Assembly (NCBI GenBank): GCA_034509735.1
Contig: JACGWO010000006.1
Span: forward strand, 15,772,064 to 15,836,063
Length of the DNA stretch: 64,000 nt
Reading direction: 5' to 3'
Source of the DNA: Sesamum alatum
Lineage: Eukaryota; Streptophyta; Magnoliopsida; Lamiales; Pedaliaceae
Positions 11,703 to 22,828 of this stretch are shown here, in pieces (positions within the stretch are counted from its first letter, which is position 1; each line of letters starts with the position of its first letter). Position numbers and translations under genes: made by a program. The notes under the pieces were generated by a model. It searched no databases and was not told the origin of the DNA. It saw only the letters and a list, made by a program, of their open reading frames with translations.

Positions 11703-12505
11703 TGTTGGAATAGGTGACCAGAAAGCCAATAGGTTTGGAAATTTGTAACCTATTCGACAACTTGATGTAGATGTACTATTATTATGTGATGAATAAGATG
11801 AATGTTCGTCGCCAATGGTACCTTCTTTGTTGCGCTCATCTTACATTTGTTAAAACGGTGTTTAACTTATATCGCAACAAAGCCCACAGACCATGGATAA
11901 CAACTTGTGCAGTTGGGCCACGCATTGGATGGTGGTCATGAAACCAACTGATTAAGAGTTGGGTCTGAAACGTTCCAAGTCGAGGACCTCGAGACAGGGC
12001 ATCGAGAGTCCTATTGAGACTTGCGTCAAGAGTCGTGTTCATTAGATGAGTGCCGTGTTTCATCGACGACAGGCGTGGGACGCCTACACGATCTTGATGG
12101 GTTTGGTCGACTGGGGTCGAGCCGACTGGACTGACTCGCGGGGATCATCATATGGAAGCCTTGGAGGCTTGGTCGGTATGATTGGTTTTTCCCGGTTCCG
12201 ATAGTACGGGAGTAATCCTCAGACTTGAGGGATCATGGCAGTCGCGTGCACATGACGGCCGTATCTTGGATCTGGCGAGAGGTAATCATTCTGTAAGATG
12301 ATTATGATAAGCCTTGTCCAGTGCAGTCGGAATGTGTAGCGAGGACGGTGGATTCCAAGAAGAGGATCCGTCCCCTGTCAGTATGTGACAGAGGTATCTC
12401 CTATGCACTCGGAGACACGTTCATGCTGTTTAAAGCTGTGGCCACAGTGATTGGTCGAACAGGGAATGGTTTCCTGTGTCGACGCAATGAAGCATACGTG
12501 GTCTC
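11703..12505 (+). repeat. B1 5' LTR, first part
   Basis: Starts TGTTGGAATAGGTGACCAGAAAGCC, the family B LTR start, and follows the B2 LTR to CATACGTGGTCTC, where Element 1 is inserted. The last five bases (GTCTC, 12501-12505) are the target-site duplication. It keeps the segment of about 115 bp that the B1 3' LTR lacks. Confidence 0.92.
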
Positions 12506-14523
12506 TGAAAGAAAATCTGGTGGATCGTCCCGGGAATTGCGCGAATGCGGAAGCGCGGTAAAAATAAACATATTAAATTTTACAAAATAAAAGGCATGCT
12601 TTTAATTTAAAGAACACGCTCAAGGGGTGTGCCCTTGAGGTTTCCGGGCGTTCGGTGTATCTCATGATCATAAAATAAATAAATAAATCATGGAGGCCGT
12701 AGAGTTGAAAAATAAGGAGGGACGAAAATCTTAAACGAGACCTACCCGTTGTCGTTTTCGTCTTCAACTGCTACTCGCGTTGTTCCCCGTTTTGCACCAA
12801 GACCTCGTTCTTGAGATCCTCCAAATCGTGATACACGATCCACCCACGTATCTTGCACGTCGTGCTAGCAACGAACAAGTATTATTTTTGGAGTGGACGA
12901 ATCAATAACTCGTTATCAATTAATGGTATTGGTTCGTCTAAGTTCTTGATGTTCCAAGAACAAAAAGAACTAAGGAAAAAAAATATTTTCTTGCTAGAGA
13001 AAGAGAGAGGGGCGGACGAGAGGTAGGAGAGGGGAGAGTGTGTGTTGTGAGTGTTTTTCAAGAATCATCATCCTCTCAAATGTTGGAAGCTAGAGGTTTT
13101 ATATAGAGGAAGAGTTTAATCCTCTTTAAACTCAAACTCTAAGTAACCTAATTTGACTAGGATTTTGACCTAGTCAAAGTCCTAGTCAAACTAGTATTTG
13201 ACCTAGTCAAACGAATCCTAGCCTTCCATCTCCCCTTTCCATCTCAACCGTTGATTTTAATTTAATGGAATATTTAAATCCTATTAAATATTCCAAAAGG
13301 CTAAAAGAATAAATATAATATAATAAATAAATATTATAATTTATTCTAAGCCCATTAAATCAACCCTTTTTAATAAATCCTATTTATTAATTTAATTCCC
13401 TTTATCAAATAGAAGGAATTAATTTCTCCAAGAAAATATAGGACCCGATTAAATCTAATTTAATCATTCCTTTACTCCAATATTTAATTCTAAATTAAAT
13501 ACTAAGTGTGTGTGGATAGTGTGTGACTCTTTAGGTTCACCATTCAGCTAGACTTGGTCGGATTCCTAGAATCCGTTCGTTACCATGGGTGGCCATCTAG
13601 CAACGGTCCATGGCACTAGAGACTAGGTGAAATATTCGGGGATGAACATTTAGGCTCTAACAGTACACTTGTCCTTCTGTCTTCGGTCTCATCACTTAGG
13701 GTGTAGGGCACGGAAAATGTAGGTACCCATTTTGGACCTAAGTGTCGGTCTGTCCTCACTAAACGCCGCAAGGGAAACCTTTTCCCTTCTGTTCAGTCAC
13801 TGTGGCCACAGATTTTAGGGACAAGACACAGAGCATATATGAGACTCAACTGTCAACACCTTTTGACAGGAGACAGATCGTTTCTTGGAAACTATTGTCA
13901 CTTTGTGCACCCGAGCTGCACTAGACATGGCTTATGACTACTCAAGAGTATTTTGGCAATCTCTCACCATATCTAAGATACAGACCTGACGCACAGGTAA
14001 ACTCAGCAGTTCCTCAAGTCAAAGGACTTGGCCTGTACCGTTGGAACCGGGAATACGCGTCATACCTTGCTGACCATACTCAAGGTCCTCCGTAAGACGG
14101 TTCCCGCGAGTCACCTCAGTCAGCTGCTTCCTAGCACGCTGACCCACTAACACTGCTTAGACGACCTTCGTCACCCGTCGATGAAATACGACAGCTGATG
14201 CTTAGTGCAAGTCTCAAAGGGAATCCCGGTACCCATTTTCGGGATTCCTTGACTTGGAGATTTCCGGACTGATTCGGTAAGACTGATTTCATGGACCTAC
14301 CTCCAAGCGTAGTCCCAGTCCCCGAAATCGTTTCTCAGTCCGTGGGCTTTGTTTGCGTAGTGAACAGAAACGTAAATGCAGATAAGTGAACGTAAACAAA
14401 GTATTGCCATATGAATTTTCACTTCTTTATTCATAATTGTTTTTATCAAAATACCAAAGAATTGTCTAGACATAGGTTACATATTCCTGCCAAAATTGGC
14501 TTACATGGTCACCTATTCTAACA
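12506..14523 (-). repeat. Element 1 3' LTR
   Basis: 2,018 bp with TG...CA ends on the minus strand (TGTTAGAATAGGTGACC to TTTCTTTCA). In minus orientation it holds the CATGG block with the GGATTC/GAATCC hairpin (13560-13574), W-boxes at 13150-13212, a TATA box near 13095-13105, then a GT/CA-rich stretch. Confidence 0.94.
13095..13212 (-). promoter_or_regulatory. Element 1 3' LTR promoter: W-box cluster and TATA
   Basis: On the minus strand the inverted arms TTTGACTAGGA and TCCTAGTCAAA flank further TTGAC cores (13150-13212), with CTCTATATAAAA downstream (13095-13105). The 5' LTR copy is at about 21400-21520. Confidence 0.7.
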
Positions 14524-14534
14524 ATCTCCCACTT
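14524..14534 (-). other. Polypurine tract, Element 1
   Basis: AAGTGGGAGAT on the minus strand abuts the 3' LTR. It is the expected plus-strand DNA primer site and is identical in Element 2 and the B elements. Confidence 0.85.
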
Positions 14535-14539
14535 GACCT

Positions 14540-15122
14540 TTAAAGCCAATTGCCCATATGCTTAATCCCCATCTTCTCAAGATGTTGCGTATGAGCGCTC
14601 TGCGACATAGGCTTTGTCAGCGGGTCTGCTGTGTTGTCTGCCGAGTTGACTCGGTCCATCCGGACGTCACCTCTTCCTACCATTTCTCTAAGAAGATGGT
14701 AGCGTCTAAGAATGTGTTTGGAACGGTGATGAGATCTCGGTTCCTTTGCTTGCGCTATAGCGCCGTTGTTATCACAGAAGATGACAACGGGCTCGGCGAT
14801 GCTAGGCACCACAACCCAACTCTTGGATGTAGTTTCTCATCCAAACCGCTTCCTTAGCAGCTTCTGAAGCTGCTATGTATTCAGCCTCTGTGGTGGAGTC
14901 AGCAATGGTTGCTTGCTTGGAACTTTTCCAAGCTACTACTCCACCATTGAGTTTGAATACGTACCCCGATTGAGACTTGGCATCATCGTCATCAGACTGG
15001 AAGCTAGCGTCGCTAAAGCCTTCCAGAATTAGTTCTCCATTGCCATAGACTAGGAACATTTCCTTAGTCCTTCTTAGGTACTTAAGGATGCCCTTAACAA
15101 CATTCCAATGTGCCTCTCCTGC
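14540..15122 (-). pseudogene. RNase H domain, Element 1
   Basis: The C-terminal polyprotein domain, which degrades the RNA of RNA:DNA hybrids. The active-site signatures are readable in order: EGFSDASFQ (Asp), TTEAEYIAA (Glu) and CDNNGAIA (Asp), then HHRSKHILRRYH and the C-terminus near HLEKMGIKHMGNWL at 14540. One extra base near 14810 splits the domain between two frames. A TGT-to-TGA stop at 15123-15125 separates it from the RT connection. Confidence 0.88.
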
Positions 15123-16601
15123 TCAGGACTGATATCTGCTTGTTACGCTCAAAGCGTATGCAATGTCAGGCCTAGTGCAGTGGACCGCATATTGTATGCT
15201 ACCTACGGCGGAGGCATAGGGGATGACCTTCATCCTTTCAAGTTCCTCATCAGTCTGTGGGGACTGTTTCTTGGATAACTTGATCCCATGCCTCATTGGA
15301 AGGAATCCTCGTTTGGAGTTGTCCATTCGATATCTCTTTAGGACTTTCTCCATATACGAGTTTTGGGTGAGTCCCAACATCCTTTTAGATCTGTCCCTGA
15401 CAATCTGGATGCCTAGGATGTAGGAGGCTTCACCCAAGTCCTTCATGGAAAACTGGGGTTGACAACCGTGCTTTTGTGTTTCCTAACATTCTGACGTCAT
15501 TACCAATGAGCAGAATGTCATCCACATAAAGCATTAGGAACACTATTGAGCTCCACTGACCTTCTTGTATACACAAGGGTCGGATTCGTTTTTGATGAAG
15601 TCATAAACCCGTATTACTTCATCAAATCGAATGTTCCAACTTCGGGAGGCTTGTTTGAGGCCATAGATGGACTTCTGGAGGCGACAGACTTTCTATTCTT
15701 CTCCAGTGACCGTGAAACCCTGCGGCTGATCCATATAGATCTCTTCTTCAACGAAACCGTTGAGGAAGGCCGTTTTCACGTCCATCTGTCATATCTCATA
15801 GTCATACCATGCTGCTATGGCGAGTAGAATCCGAATGGATTTAGCCATGGCTACTGGCGAGTAGGTATCCTCAAAATCGACCCCGGGTCGTTGAGTGTAT
15901 CCCTTAGCTACAAGCCTAGCCTTAAAGGTTGTGACTTCTCCATCAACGCCAAGTTTGCGCTTGTAGACCCACTTACAGCCTACTGGCTTAATACCTTTCG
16001 GTGGATCTACAAGACTCCAAACTTGGTTCTCGCTCATGGAGTCCATTTCGGCTTTCATGGCCTCAAGCCATTTCCCGGAGTCGATGTCAGACATCGCTTC
16101 TCCATAAGTCTTAGGATCGTTATCCAAAAGATCGGTCGCACCTAGAAAGCCATATCTCATTGGAGGTCTGGACTCTCTAGTGGACCTACAGAGAACGGGA
16201 ACGTTAGTGGTGACTGTGGACGCTGACTGTATCGGAGCCGGTGGTTCAGGAACCGGGGCTGGCTGTTCCTGAGGCTGTCCTTCATGCCTAGCATGTTGGA
16301 CTTCTCGAGGTTGGTCAGCCCTTCGGCTGTCTATCCTGAATCCTCTAAGTGAGGGTTCCGCGGCATCTTCTGATGGCTGGATTCCATCACTTGATTCCTC
16401 AAGGATCAGCTCATCAGGTTGGATATCCTCCGGGAAGCCTTGCTCCAAGAATACTGCATTTCTTGAAACAAACACCTTTTGTTCCAAGGGGTCATAAAAG
16501 TAATAACCCGCAGTTTCTTTAGGGTATCCAACGAACCTGCATAAGCTAGACCTAGATTCTAACTTATCTCCCACTAACCTCTTGACGTATGCGGGGCTAC
16601 C
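15123..16601 (-). pseudogene. Integrase tail and reverse transcriptase, Element 1
   Basis: From 16574 downward it reads the post-integrase GDKLESRSSLCRFVGYPKET segment, a proline-rich linker, then RT (WLEAMKAEMDSM, GCKWVYKRKLG, ARLVAKGYTQRPGVDF). The frame stops at 15789 (TGG to TGA in YDYEIWQMDV). The catalytic YVDD codons are at 15517-15528. Near 15550 a base is missing and near 15455 one is extra, so these shifts cancel. Reading resumes at MKDLGEASYILGIQI (15446). RT copies element RNA into cDNA. The single ancestral frame is still obvious but no active enzyme could be made. Confidence 0.88.
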
Positions 16602-17447
16602 CTACACTTTCAAGTAGTTGTAGGATGCAGGCTTGCCGTGCCATATCTCATATGGCGTTTGGGTCAATGTGCTAGTAGGCGCCAAATTCAATAATTTGGC
16701 CGCCGTTTCTAGTGCATAGCCCCAAAACGATAAGGGCAATTTGGTAAAACTCATCATGGAGCGAACCATGTCCAACGGGGTTCGATTCCTCCTTTCAGAG
16801 ACACCATTTAACTGCGGTGTTCCTGGAGGTGTCCATTCTGATATTATACCATGTTCTTTTAGATAATCTAGGAACTCCGTACTAAGGTATTCACCGCCTC
16901 GGTCCGACCGAAGGATTTTAATTTTGCAGTTGGTTTGGTTCTCCACTTCAAGTCTGAATTCTTTAAACCTCTCAAGAGCTTCAGACTTGTACCTCATCAG
17001 GTAAACATAACCATACCGTGAATGATCATCGGTGAAGGTTATGAAGTAGGAGAACCCACCTCGGGCCTGCATCCTCAGTGGTCCACATACGTCTGTATGG
17101 ACCAAGTCCAACAGACCTGTGGCAAGCCTGCTTTGTCCTACAAAGGGCCTCTTGGTCATTTTCCCTTTTAGACAGGACTCACAAGTTGGTAGATCGCTCA
17201 AGTCCCCAACCTCTAGGTTCTTTGAGTCTACCAACCTTTTCATCCTATCTTGGGATATGTGACCTAGCCTAGCGTGCCACAGACGTGCGTTCCCGTTATT
17301 ATCTAATTTTCGTTTATGTTGTGCATTGAGGACGAAATTCGTTTGTTGCAAGATATAGAGTCCGTTATGTAATGTACCAAGTAGATGAGCAATTCCACAC
17401 CTCATCAAATAAAAACAATTTTTTATTGATTCTAAACTCATAACCAC
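16602..17447 (-). pseudogene. Integrase, Element 1
   Basis: Zinc-binding HHCC region (WHARLGHISQDRM to LPTCESC) followed by the catalytic core with the D, D and E motifs HTDVCGP, SDRGGEYL and NGVSERRN. The upstream join to gag-pro is broken by an extra T in a homopolymer near 17420, so gag-pro and integrase lie in different frames. The frame ends at 16602 with TGG to TAG, where Element 2 still has TGG. Integrase inserts the cDNA, producing the 5-bp duplications seen here. Confidence 0.9.
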
Positions 17448-18594
17448 TATTGTCCAACAATGGAATGGAAATGATATTTTTAATCATACTGGGTACAAAA
17501 TAAACTTGTTCTAAATCTATGCTAATATTATCACTAATCACTAGAGTGGCGGATCCTACTGCTTCTGCCGAGATGGCCTTGCCATTCCCAAGCTTCAGGA
17601 TCATGTCCCCGCTACCCAGTTTTATGTTTCTTTTCAACACCTGCAAGTCATTGCAAATGTGAGCTCCACAGCCGGTATCTAATACCCAAGAGGCAGAACT
17701 AGTGACCATATTAACCTCAATCACATATATACCTTGGTTCGAGAAGAGTTTGGGGCACTCTCTCTTCCAATGCCCTTTCTCACGGCAGTTGATACATATG
17801 TCATATGCCTTTGACTGTTGCTTGGAGACAACCTTTCCCTTTCCTTTGCCTTTCCCCTCTTTGGCAATGGGAACACTCTTAGTGTTCGTAGCTGCTTTGA
17901 CGGCCTTTCTCTTCCCTTCCTTCTTCTTCCAACGTCCGGCACCCTTGCCTTTCGTATTAGAAGTCGAAGCACCTCCAAACAATACCGAAGGCGTGGACTT
18001 CTTAGTCGTTGCCTCGTATTGTACCAACATATTGATCAACTCATGAATGCCCTTCTCAAGTGCGTTCATGTTGTAGTTGACGATAAATTGGTCAAAGGAG
18101 GGTGGGAGTGACTGAAGGATCACATCTATGTACGTTTCATTATCGAGACCTGCCTTTAGGTCCTCGAGCTTTTCCACCAGGGTAAGCATTTTAACCCCGT
18201 GCTCTTGTACAGAGGATCCTTCTGTCATTTTAGTTCCAAAGAACGCCTTGGTCGCGACATACCTAGTATGCCGGTCCGGGACTGCATAGCAATCCTTTAG
18301 GCGAGCCATAATGGAAGGGACATCGTCTAGCCTTTCATACTGCTTCTGAATCTCATTGGTCATCGAAGCAAGTATGATGCTACGGACCTTCCGGTTATCC
18401 TTATGCCAAGTCTCGAACGTCTCACGTTCTTCTGGCGTGGATCCTTCCGGTAAGGTCCTAGGGAGAGGCTCGTCCATGACGTAGCCTTGGTTCTCGTAAT
18501 CTAGGACTATCCTGAGATTGCGCAACCAGTCGTTGTAGTTTGTTCCATTGAATTTGTTTGTCTCAAGAATGGTGGAAAGTGGGTTCTTAGACAT
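17365..18594 (-). pseudogene. gag-protease, Element 1
   Basis: An open 409-codon stretch from ATG (MSKNPLSTILETNKFNG). In order: Gag body of about 230 residues, a Lys/Gly-rich basic segment, CCHC knuckle CINCREKGHWKREC (17755-17796), and aspartic protease WVLDTGCGAHIC with the DTG codons at 17671-17679. It runs into the pre-integrase segment and then leaves frame near 17420. Gag itself looks intact, so this is the best-preserved A gag here. The start is supported by the same MSKNPL start in every other copy. Confidence 0.9.
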
Positions 18595-18965
18595 TTTAAA
18601 ATCTACATTTTAGAAAACAGCGCGCGATCAGCAGAAAATAAAAGACGGTGGTTTGATAAAATAATTAAATGCATGGACTTTAGTCATTTAATCCTCCCAC
18701 TACTTATACGAAAACACGGTACTCTCAAACGTGATTTTCGGGAAATCCTTTCCAAGTGGGCTTGGGATCCACAGCGATTTTTCCCATACCCCGCTTTTAC
18801 GATTCGCATGGAAAAAATCCTGTGGGAGGTATTCCATACCATTCTTGTTCCACGAGATTCCCAAAATTATTGCCTCACCCTTTCACATGATCCCGAGGAC
18901 TCCAAGCGAATCATGTTAATTGGGCGTTAGACCCAACCCAATCGACCGAGCCACGGACCCACTGG

Positions 18966-19074
18966 TACCCCCACGACTCGTGAGACAGGTAGCAGCAGCC
19001 CGCTTTTTGTTCATGACACAATGCAGCTTCCTTTATGTACAATAACGTGCCACGACTCGTGAGACCACGCTATT
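18966..19074 (-). promoter_or_regulatory. Twin leader hairpins, Element 1 copy
   Basis: Plus-strand view: arms TACC (18966-18969) and GGTA (18988-18991) flank one core CACGACTCGTG; arms AATAACGTG (19041-19049) and CACGCTATT (19066-19074) flank the other. Both cores are exact. Confidence 0.6.
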
Positions 19075-20089
19075 GACCTAAAACAGCTTCCTCACTATGC
19101 CATGGATTGGAAGGCATGGACAAACTCGTAGAGTTCATGTCCACTTTGTCTAGGGTCTAATATTTGACATTGGTCCAACCAATGTGAGAGTAAGTAATGA
19201 CCGAGATCTCAAATAAATATCTACACATACATCCATAATGCGTAAATAAACCATTCATAGCAGTTATATGATAAATAAACAATCCATTCATCCATCATCA
19301 TAACCACATGCAAAATTAAAGCCTAGCACGCCCCTGTTGGATGATCACGAGCCCGAATCCTATGCGATCCACTGAGCCCGCAGTGGATCTATGGTCAATC
19401 TAGGGTTGGTCCTATACTATTACATTAATAGTAACCCAATCATCATGCTGATGGGCCTTGGTCTCTTTTCCTCTTTCTTCACTTCATGGAAAACACCAAG
19501 GGGCCTCCCGTCTGGGCTCTCCATGTGGTCCTTCTTCTCCATCAATTACAAAAAGGAAACCTCACTCCTAGTCTACTCTCATTAGATATTAAAAATAGAA
19601 ACCCCAGCGAAAACCCGGGGGGAGTACATAAGGAGGGAGGTAGAATGCCTTATTATTCCAAGGCAACTAGAAAGAGAGAAGGAGAAAGCAGTAAAAGAGG
19701 CACACAGGCCCAACAGAAAATAAACCATACATCCAGTCTTAGGGCTCGCGATCATCCATTTCCATCCAACACACATAATCACATGATCCAATCACATAAT
19801 TACATAATACCAACAACATATGATTTCCAATCATAAATATCCAAAATAATTAATGAATATGTGCACAACGTGTGAAAAATAAAACACAAATATTGGTAAT
19901 AATATTTTCTTGTTTTAGGAAAACCTTTCCTCATTATTTTAAGTAAAATAACCCCGGGATTCCAAATCCAATTTATTTTACTCCTAAAATAATGTCTTTA
20001 GAAAAATAGGCATAATTGAACAAAAAACGATTTTTTAGAATTAATTCAAAATTAAAACTGAAAAATAATTAAAAAATAAAAGAAAAATA

Positions 20090-20115
20090 CTGCTAGGGTT
20101 TTGAAACCCTAGCAG
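20090..20115. promoter_or_regulatory. Inverted telo-box pair, Element 1
   Basis: A perfect inverted repeat with 12-bp arms (CTGCTAGGGTTT and AAACCCTAGCAG) and a 2-base centre. Each arm contains AAACCCTA, the plant telo-box. It abuts the GC-rich array. Confidence 0.6.
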
Positions 20116-20178
20116 CAGCAGCTGCCGCGGCGGCTCGCCGGCACGGGCGCAGGGCAGCAGGCTCAGCCTGCCGCCCTG

Positions 20179-20565
20179 CGCGCGCGCAGGACCCTTGCCT
20201 ACGTGCGCGCGCGCCTGGCCGGCAGGGCGCTGCGCGGCCTGGCAAGCCGGCAGGCCGCTGCGCGCGCAGGCTCCCCTGCCTTGCGCGCGCGCTGGCCTGC
20301 TGGCTGCTGGCCGTGCCGTGCGCAGTGCGCGCGCAGACGCGCACTGGGCACGCCTGCCGGGCGCGCGCGCGCAGACTCCTTCGTCTGCGTGCGCGCGCGC
20401 CTGGCGGTGCCGCCCAGGGCCCGTCCGCGTGCGGACTCACAGGCGCGCGCGCGCAGACACCCTTGTCTGCGTGCGCGCGTGCCTGCGCGTAGCCTTCCTG
20501 GCTGCGCGCTGCCCCCGCCCGGCCGGCTGGGCGGGCGCGCGCAGGCCTCCCTTGCCTGCGCGCGT
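20179..20565 (-). repeat. GC-rich hairpin array, Element 1
   Basis: Five hairpins centred near 20196, 20275, 20380, 20463 and 20550 (spacing about 80-105 bp) share the plan GCGCGCAGRC, a 5-7 base loop, GYCTGC, GCGCGC. Two stem versions occur, GCAGAC/GTCTGC and GCAGGC/GCCTGC, so the changed base pair stays paired. Confidence 0.65.
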
Positions 20566-20803
20566 CTGCCCTGCCGGCAGCGTGGAGGGCTGGCCGGCTG
20601 CGTCGTTTCTCGTTTTTCATTCAATTTTCCACCCAATTTCCCAAGAAAAACAGAAAATCACCAACATTCATAAATTCACACGAATCAAAAGCAATAAAAT
20701 CGACATGCTTAAAATCAAGAACAATCAAGATTTAATAAAAACATGCCAATTTCACATTTCATGCTTATAATGCACATAAACCCTAGGCCTATACACCGAA
20801 CCG

Positions 20804-20816
20804 GGCTCAGATACCA
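20804..20816 (-). other. Primer binding site, Element 1
   Basis: The minus strand reads TGGTATCTGAGCC, one mismatch (A to T) to the initiator tRNA-Met complement, one base from the LTR end. Confidence 0.85.
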
Positions 20817-20817
20817 C

Positions 20818-22828
20818 TGAAAGAAAATCCGGTGGATCGTCCCGGGAATTGCGCGAATGCGGAAGCGCGGTAAAAATAAACATATTAAATTTTACAAAAT
20901 AAAAGGCATGCTTTTAATTTAAAGAACACGCTCAAGGGGTGTGCCCTTGAGGTTCCCGGGCGTTCGGTGTATCTCATGATCATAAAATAAATAAATAAAT
21001 CATGGAGGCCCTAGAAATGAAAAATAAAGAGGGACGAAAATCTTAAACGAGACCTACCCGTTGTCGTTTTCGTCTTCAACTGCTACTCGCGTTGTTCCCC
21101 GTTTTGCACCAAGACCTCGTTCTTGAGATCCTCCAAATCGTGACACACGATCCACCCCGTGCACGTCGTGCTAGCAACGAACAAGTATTATTTTTGGAGT
21201 GGACGAATCAATAACTCGCTATCAATTAACGGTATTGGTTCGTCTAAGTTCTTGATGTTCCAAGAACAAAAAGAACTAAGGAAAAAAAATATTTTCTTGC
21301 TAGAGAAAGAGAAAGGGGCGGACGAGAGGTAGGAGAGGGGGAGAGTGTGTGTTGTGTGTGTTTTTCAAGAATCATCATCCTCTCAAATGTTGGAAGCTAG
21401 AGGTTTATATAGAGGAAGAGTTTAATCCTCTTTAAACTCAAACTCTAAGTAACCTAATTTGACTAGGATTTTGACCTAGTCAAAGTCCTAGTCAAACTAG
21501 TGTTTGACCTAGTCAAACGAATCCTAGCCTTCCATCTCCCCTTTCCATCTCAACCGTTGATTTTAATTTAATGGAATATTTAAATCCTATTAAATATTCC
21601 AAAAGGCTAAAAGAATAAATATAATATAATAAATAAATATTATAATTTATTTTAAGCCCATTAAATCAACCCTTTTTAATAAATCCTATTTATTAATTTA
21701 ATTCCCTTTATTCTAATAGAAGGAATTAATTTCTCCAAGAAAATATAGGACCCGATTAAGTCTATTTTAATCATTCCTTTACTCCAATATTTAATTCTAA
21801 ATTAAATACTAAGTGTGTGTGGATAGTGTGTGACTCTTTAGGTTCACCATTCAGCTAGACTTGGTCGGATTCCTAGAATCCGTCCGTTACCATGGGTGGC
21901 CATCTAGCAACGGTCCATGGCACTAGAGACTAGGTGAAATATTCGGGGATGAACATTTAGGCTCTAACAGTACACTTGTCCTTCTGTCTTCGGTCTCATC
22001 ACTTAGGGTCTAGGGCACGGAAAATGCAGGTACCCATTTTGGACCTAAGTGTCGGTCTGTCCTCACTAAACGCCGCAAGGGAAACCTTTTCCCTTCTGTT
22101 CAGTCACTGTGGCCACAGATTTCAGGGACAAGACACAGAGCATATATGAGACTCAACTGTGAACACCTTTTGACAGGAGACAGATCCTTTCTTGGAAACT
22201 ACTGTCACTTTGTGCCCCCGAGCTGCACTAGACATGGCTTATGACTACTCAAGAGTATTTTGGCAATCTCTCACCATATCTAAGATACAGACCTGACGCA
22301 CAGGTAAACTCAGCAGTTCCTCAAGTCAAAGGACTTGGCCTGTACCGTTGGAACCGGGAATACGCGTCATACCTTGCTGACCATACTCAAGGTCCTCCGT
22401 AAGACGGTTCCCGCGAGTCACCTCAGTCAGCTGCTTCCTAGCACGCTGACCCACTAACACTACTTAGACGACCTTCGTCACCCGTCGATGAAATACGACA
22501 GCAGATGCTTAGTGCAAATCTCAAAGGGAATCCGGTACCCATTTTCGGGATTCCTTGACTTAGAGATTTCCGGACTGATTCGGTAAGACTGATTTCATGG
22601 ACCTACCTCCAAGCGTAGTCCCAGTCCCCGAAATCGTTTCTCAGTCCGTGGGCTTTGTTTGCGTAGTGAACAGAAACGTAAATGCAGATAAGTGAACGTA
22701 AACAAAGTATTGCCATATGAATTTTCACTTCTTTATTCATAAATGTTTTTATCAAATACCAAAGAATTGTCTAGACATAGGTTACATATTCCTGCCAAAA
22801 TTGGCTTACATGGTCACCTATTCTAACA
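20818..22828 (-). repeat. Element 1 5' LTR
   Basis: 2,011 bp, nearly the same as the 3' LTR at 12506-14523. Visible differences include small indels and a missing CACGTATCTTG stretch in the U5-side part near 21155. A W-box cluster lies at about 21455-21520 and a TATA box near 21405. It ends CACCTATTCTAACA followed by the duplication GTCTC. Confidence 0.93.

Larger units (their letters stand above)
18595..20803 (-). mobile_element. Element 1 leader
   Basis: Leader of about 2.2 kb between PBS and gag. From the PBS it holds the GC-rich hairpin array (20179-20565), an inverted telo-box pair (20090-20115), AT-rich sequence with the motif TTATTTTACTTAAAATAATG, a pyrimidine-rich part, the twin hairpins (18966-19074), and a degraded internal TATA (TATAAGTA on the minus strand near 18712). 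Long open frames across the GC array exist on both strands at once, rich in Arg and Ala, and are composition artefacts. Confidence 0.85.
12506..22828 (-). mobile_element. Element 1: complete family A copia retrotransposon
   Basis: A 10,323-bp minus-strand element with 5' LTR 20818-22828, PBS, leader, gag, protease, integrase, RT, RNase H, PPT and 3' LTR 12506-14523. It is flanked by GTCTC on both sides (12501-12505 and 22829-22833). Removing it restores the B LTR text CATACGTGGTCTC|GAGTATTAAGC, which is uninterrupted at 46815. The LTRs differ by scattered substitutions and small indels. Coding parts carry stops and frameshifts not shared with Element 2, so they arose after insertion. Confidence 0.95.

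Noticed and set aside
20093..20770. Long Arg/Ala-rich open frames (up to about 190 codons) on both strands over the GC array, and similar ones at 34771-35560, 24444-24776 and 9116-9392
   Set aside because: They occur in several frames and both strands at once, follow base composition, have no conserved start, match no domain, and lie in untranslated leaders.
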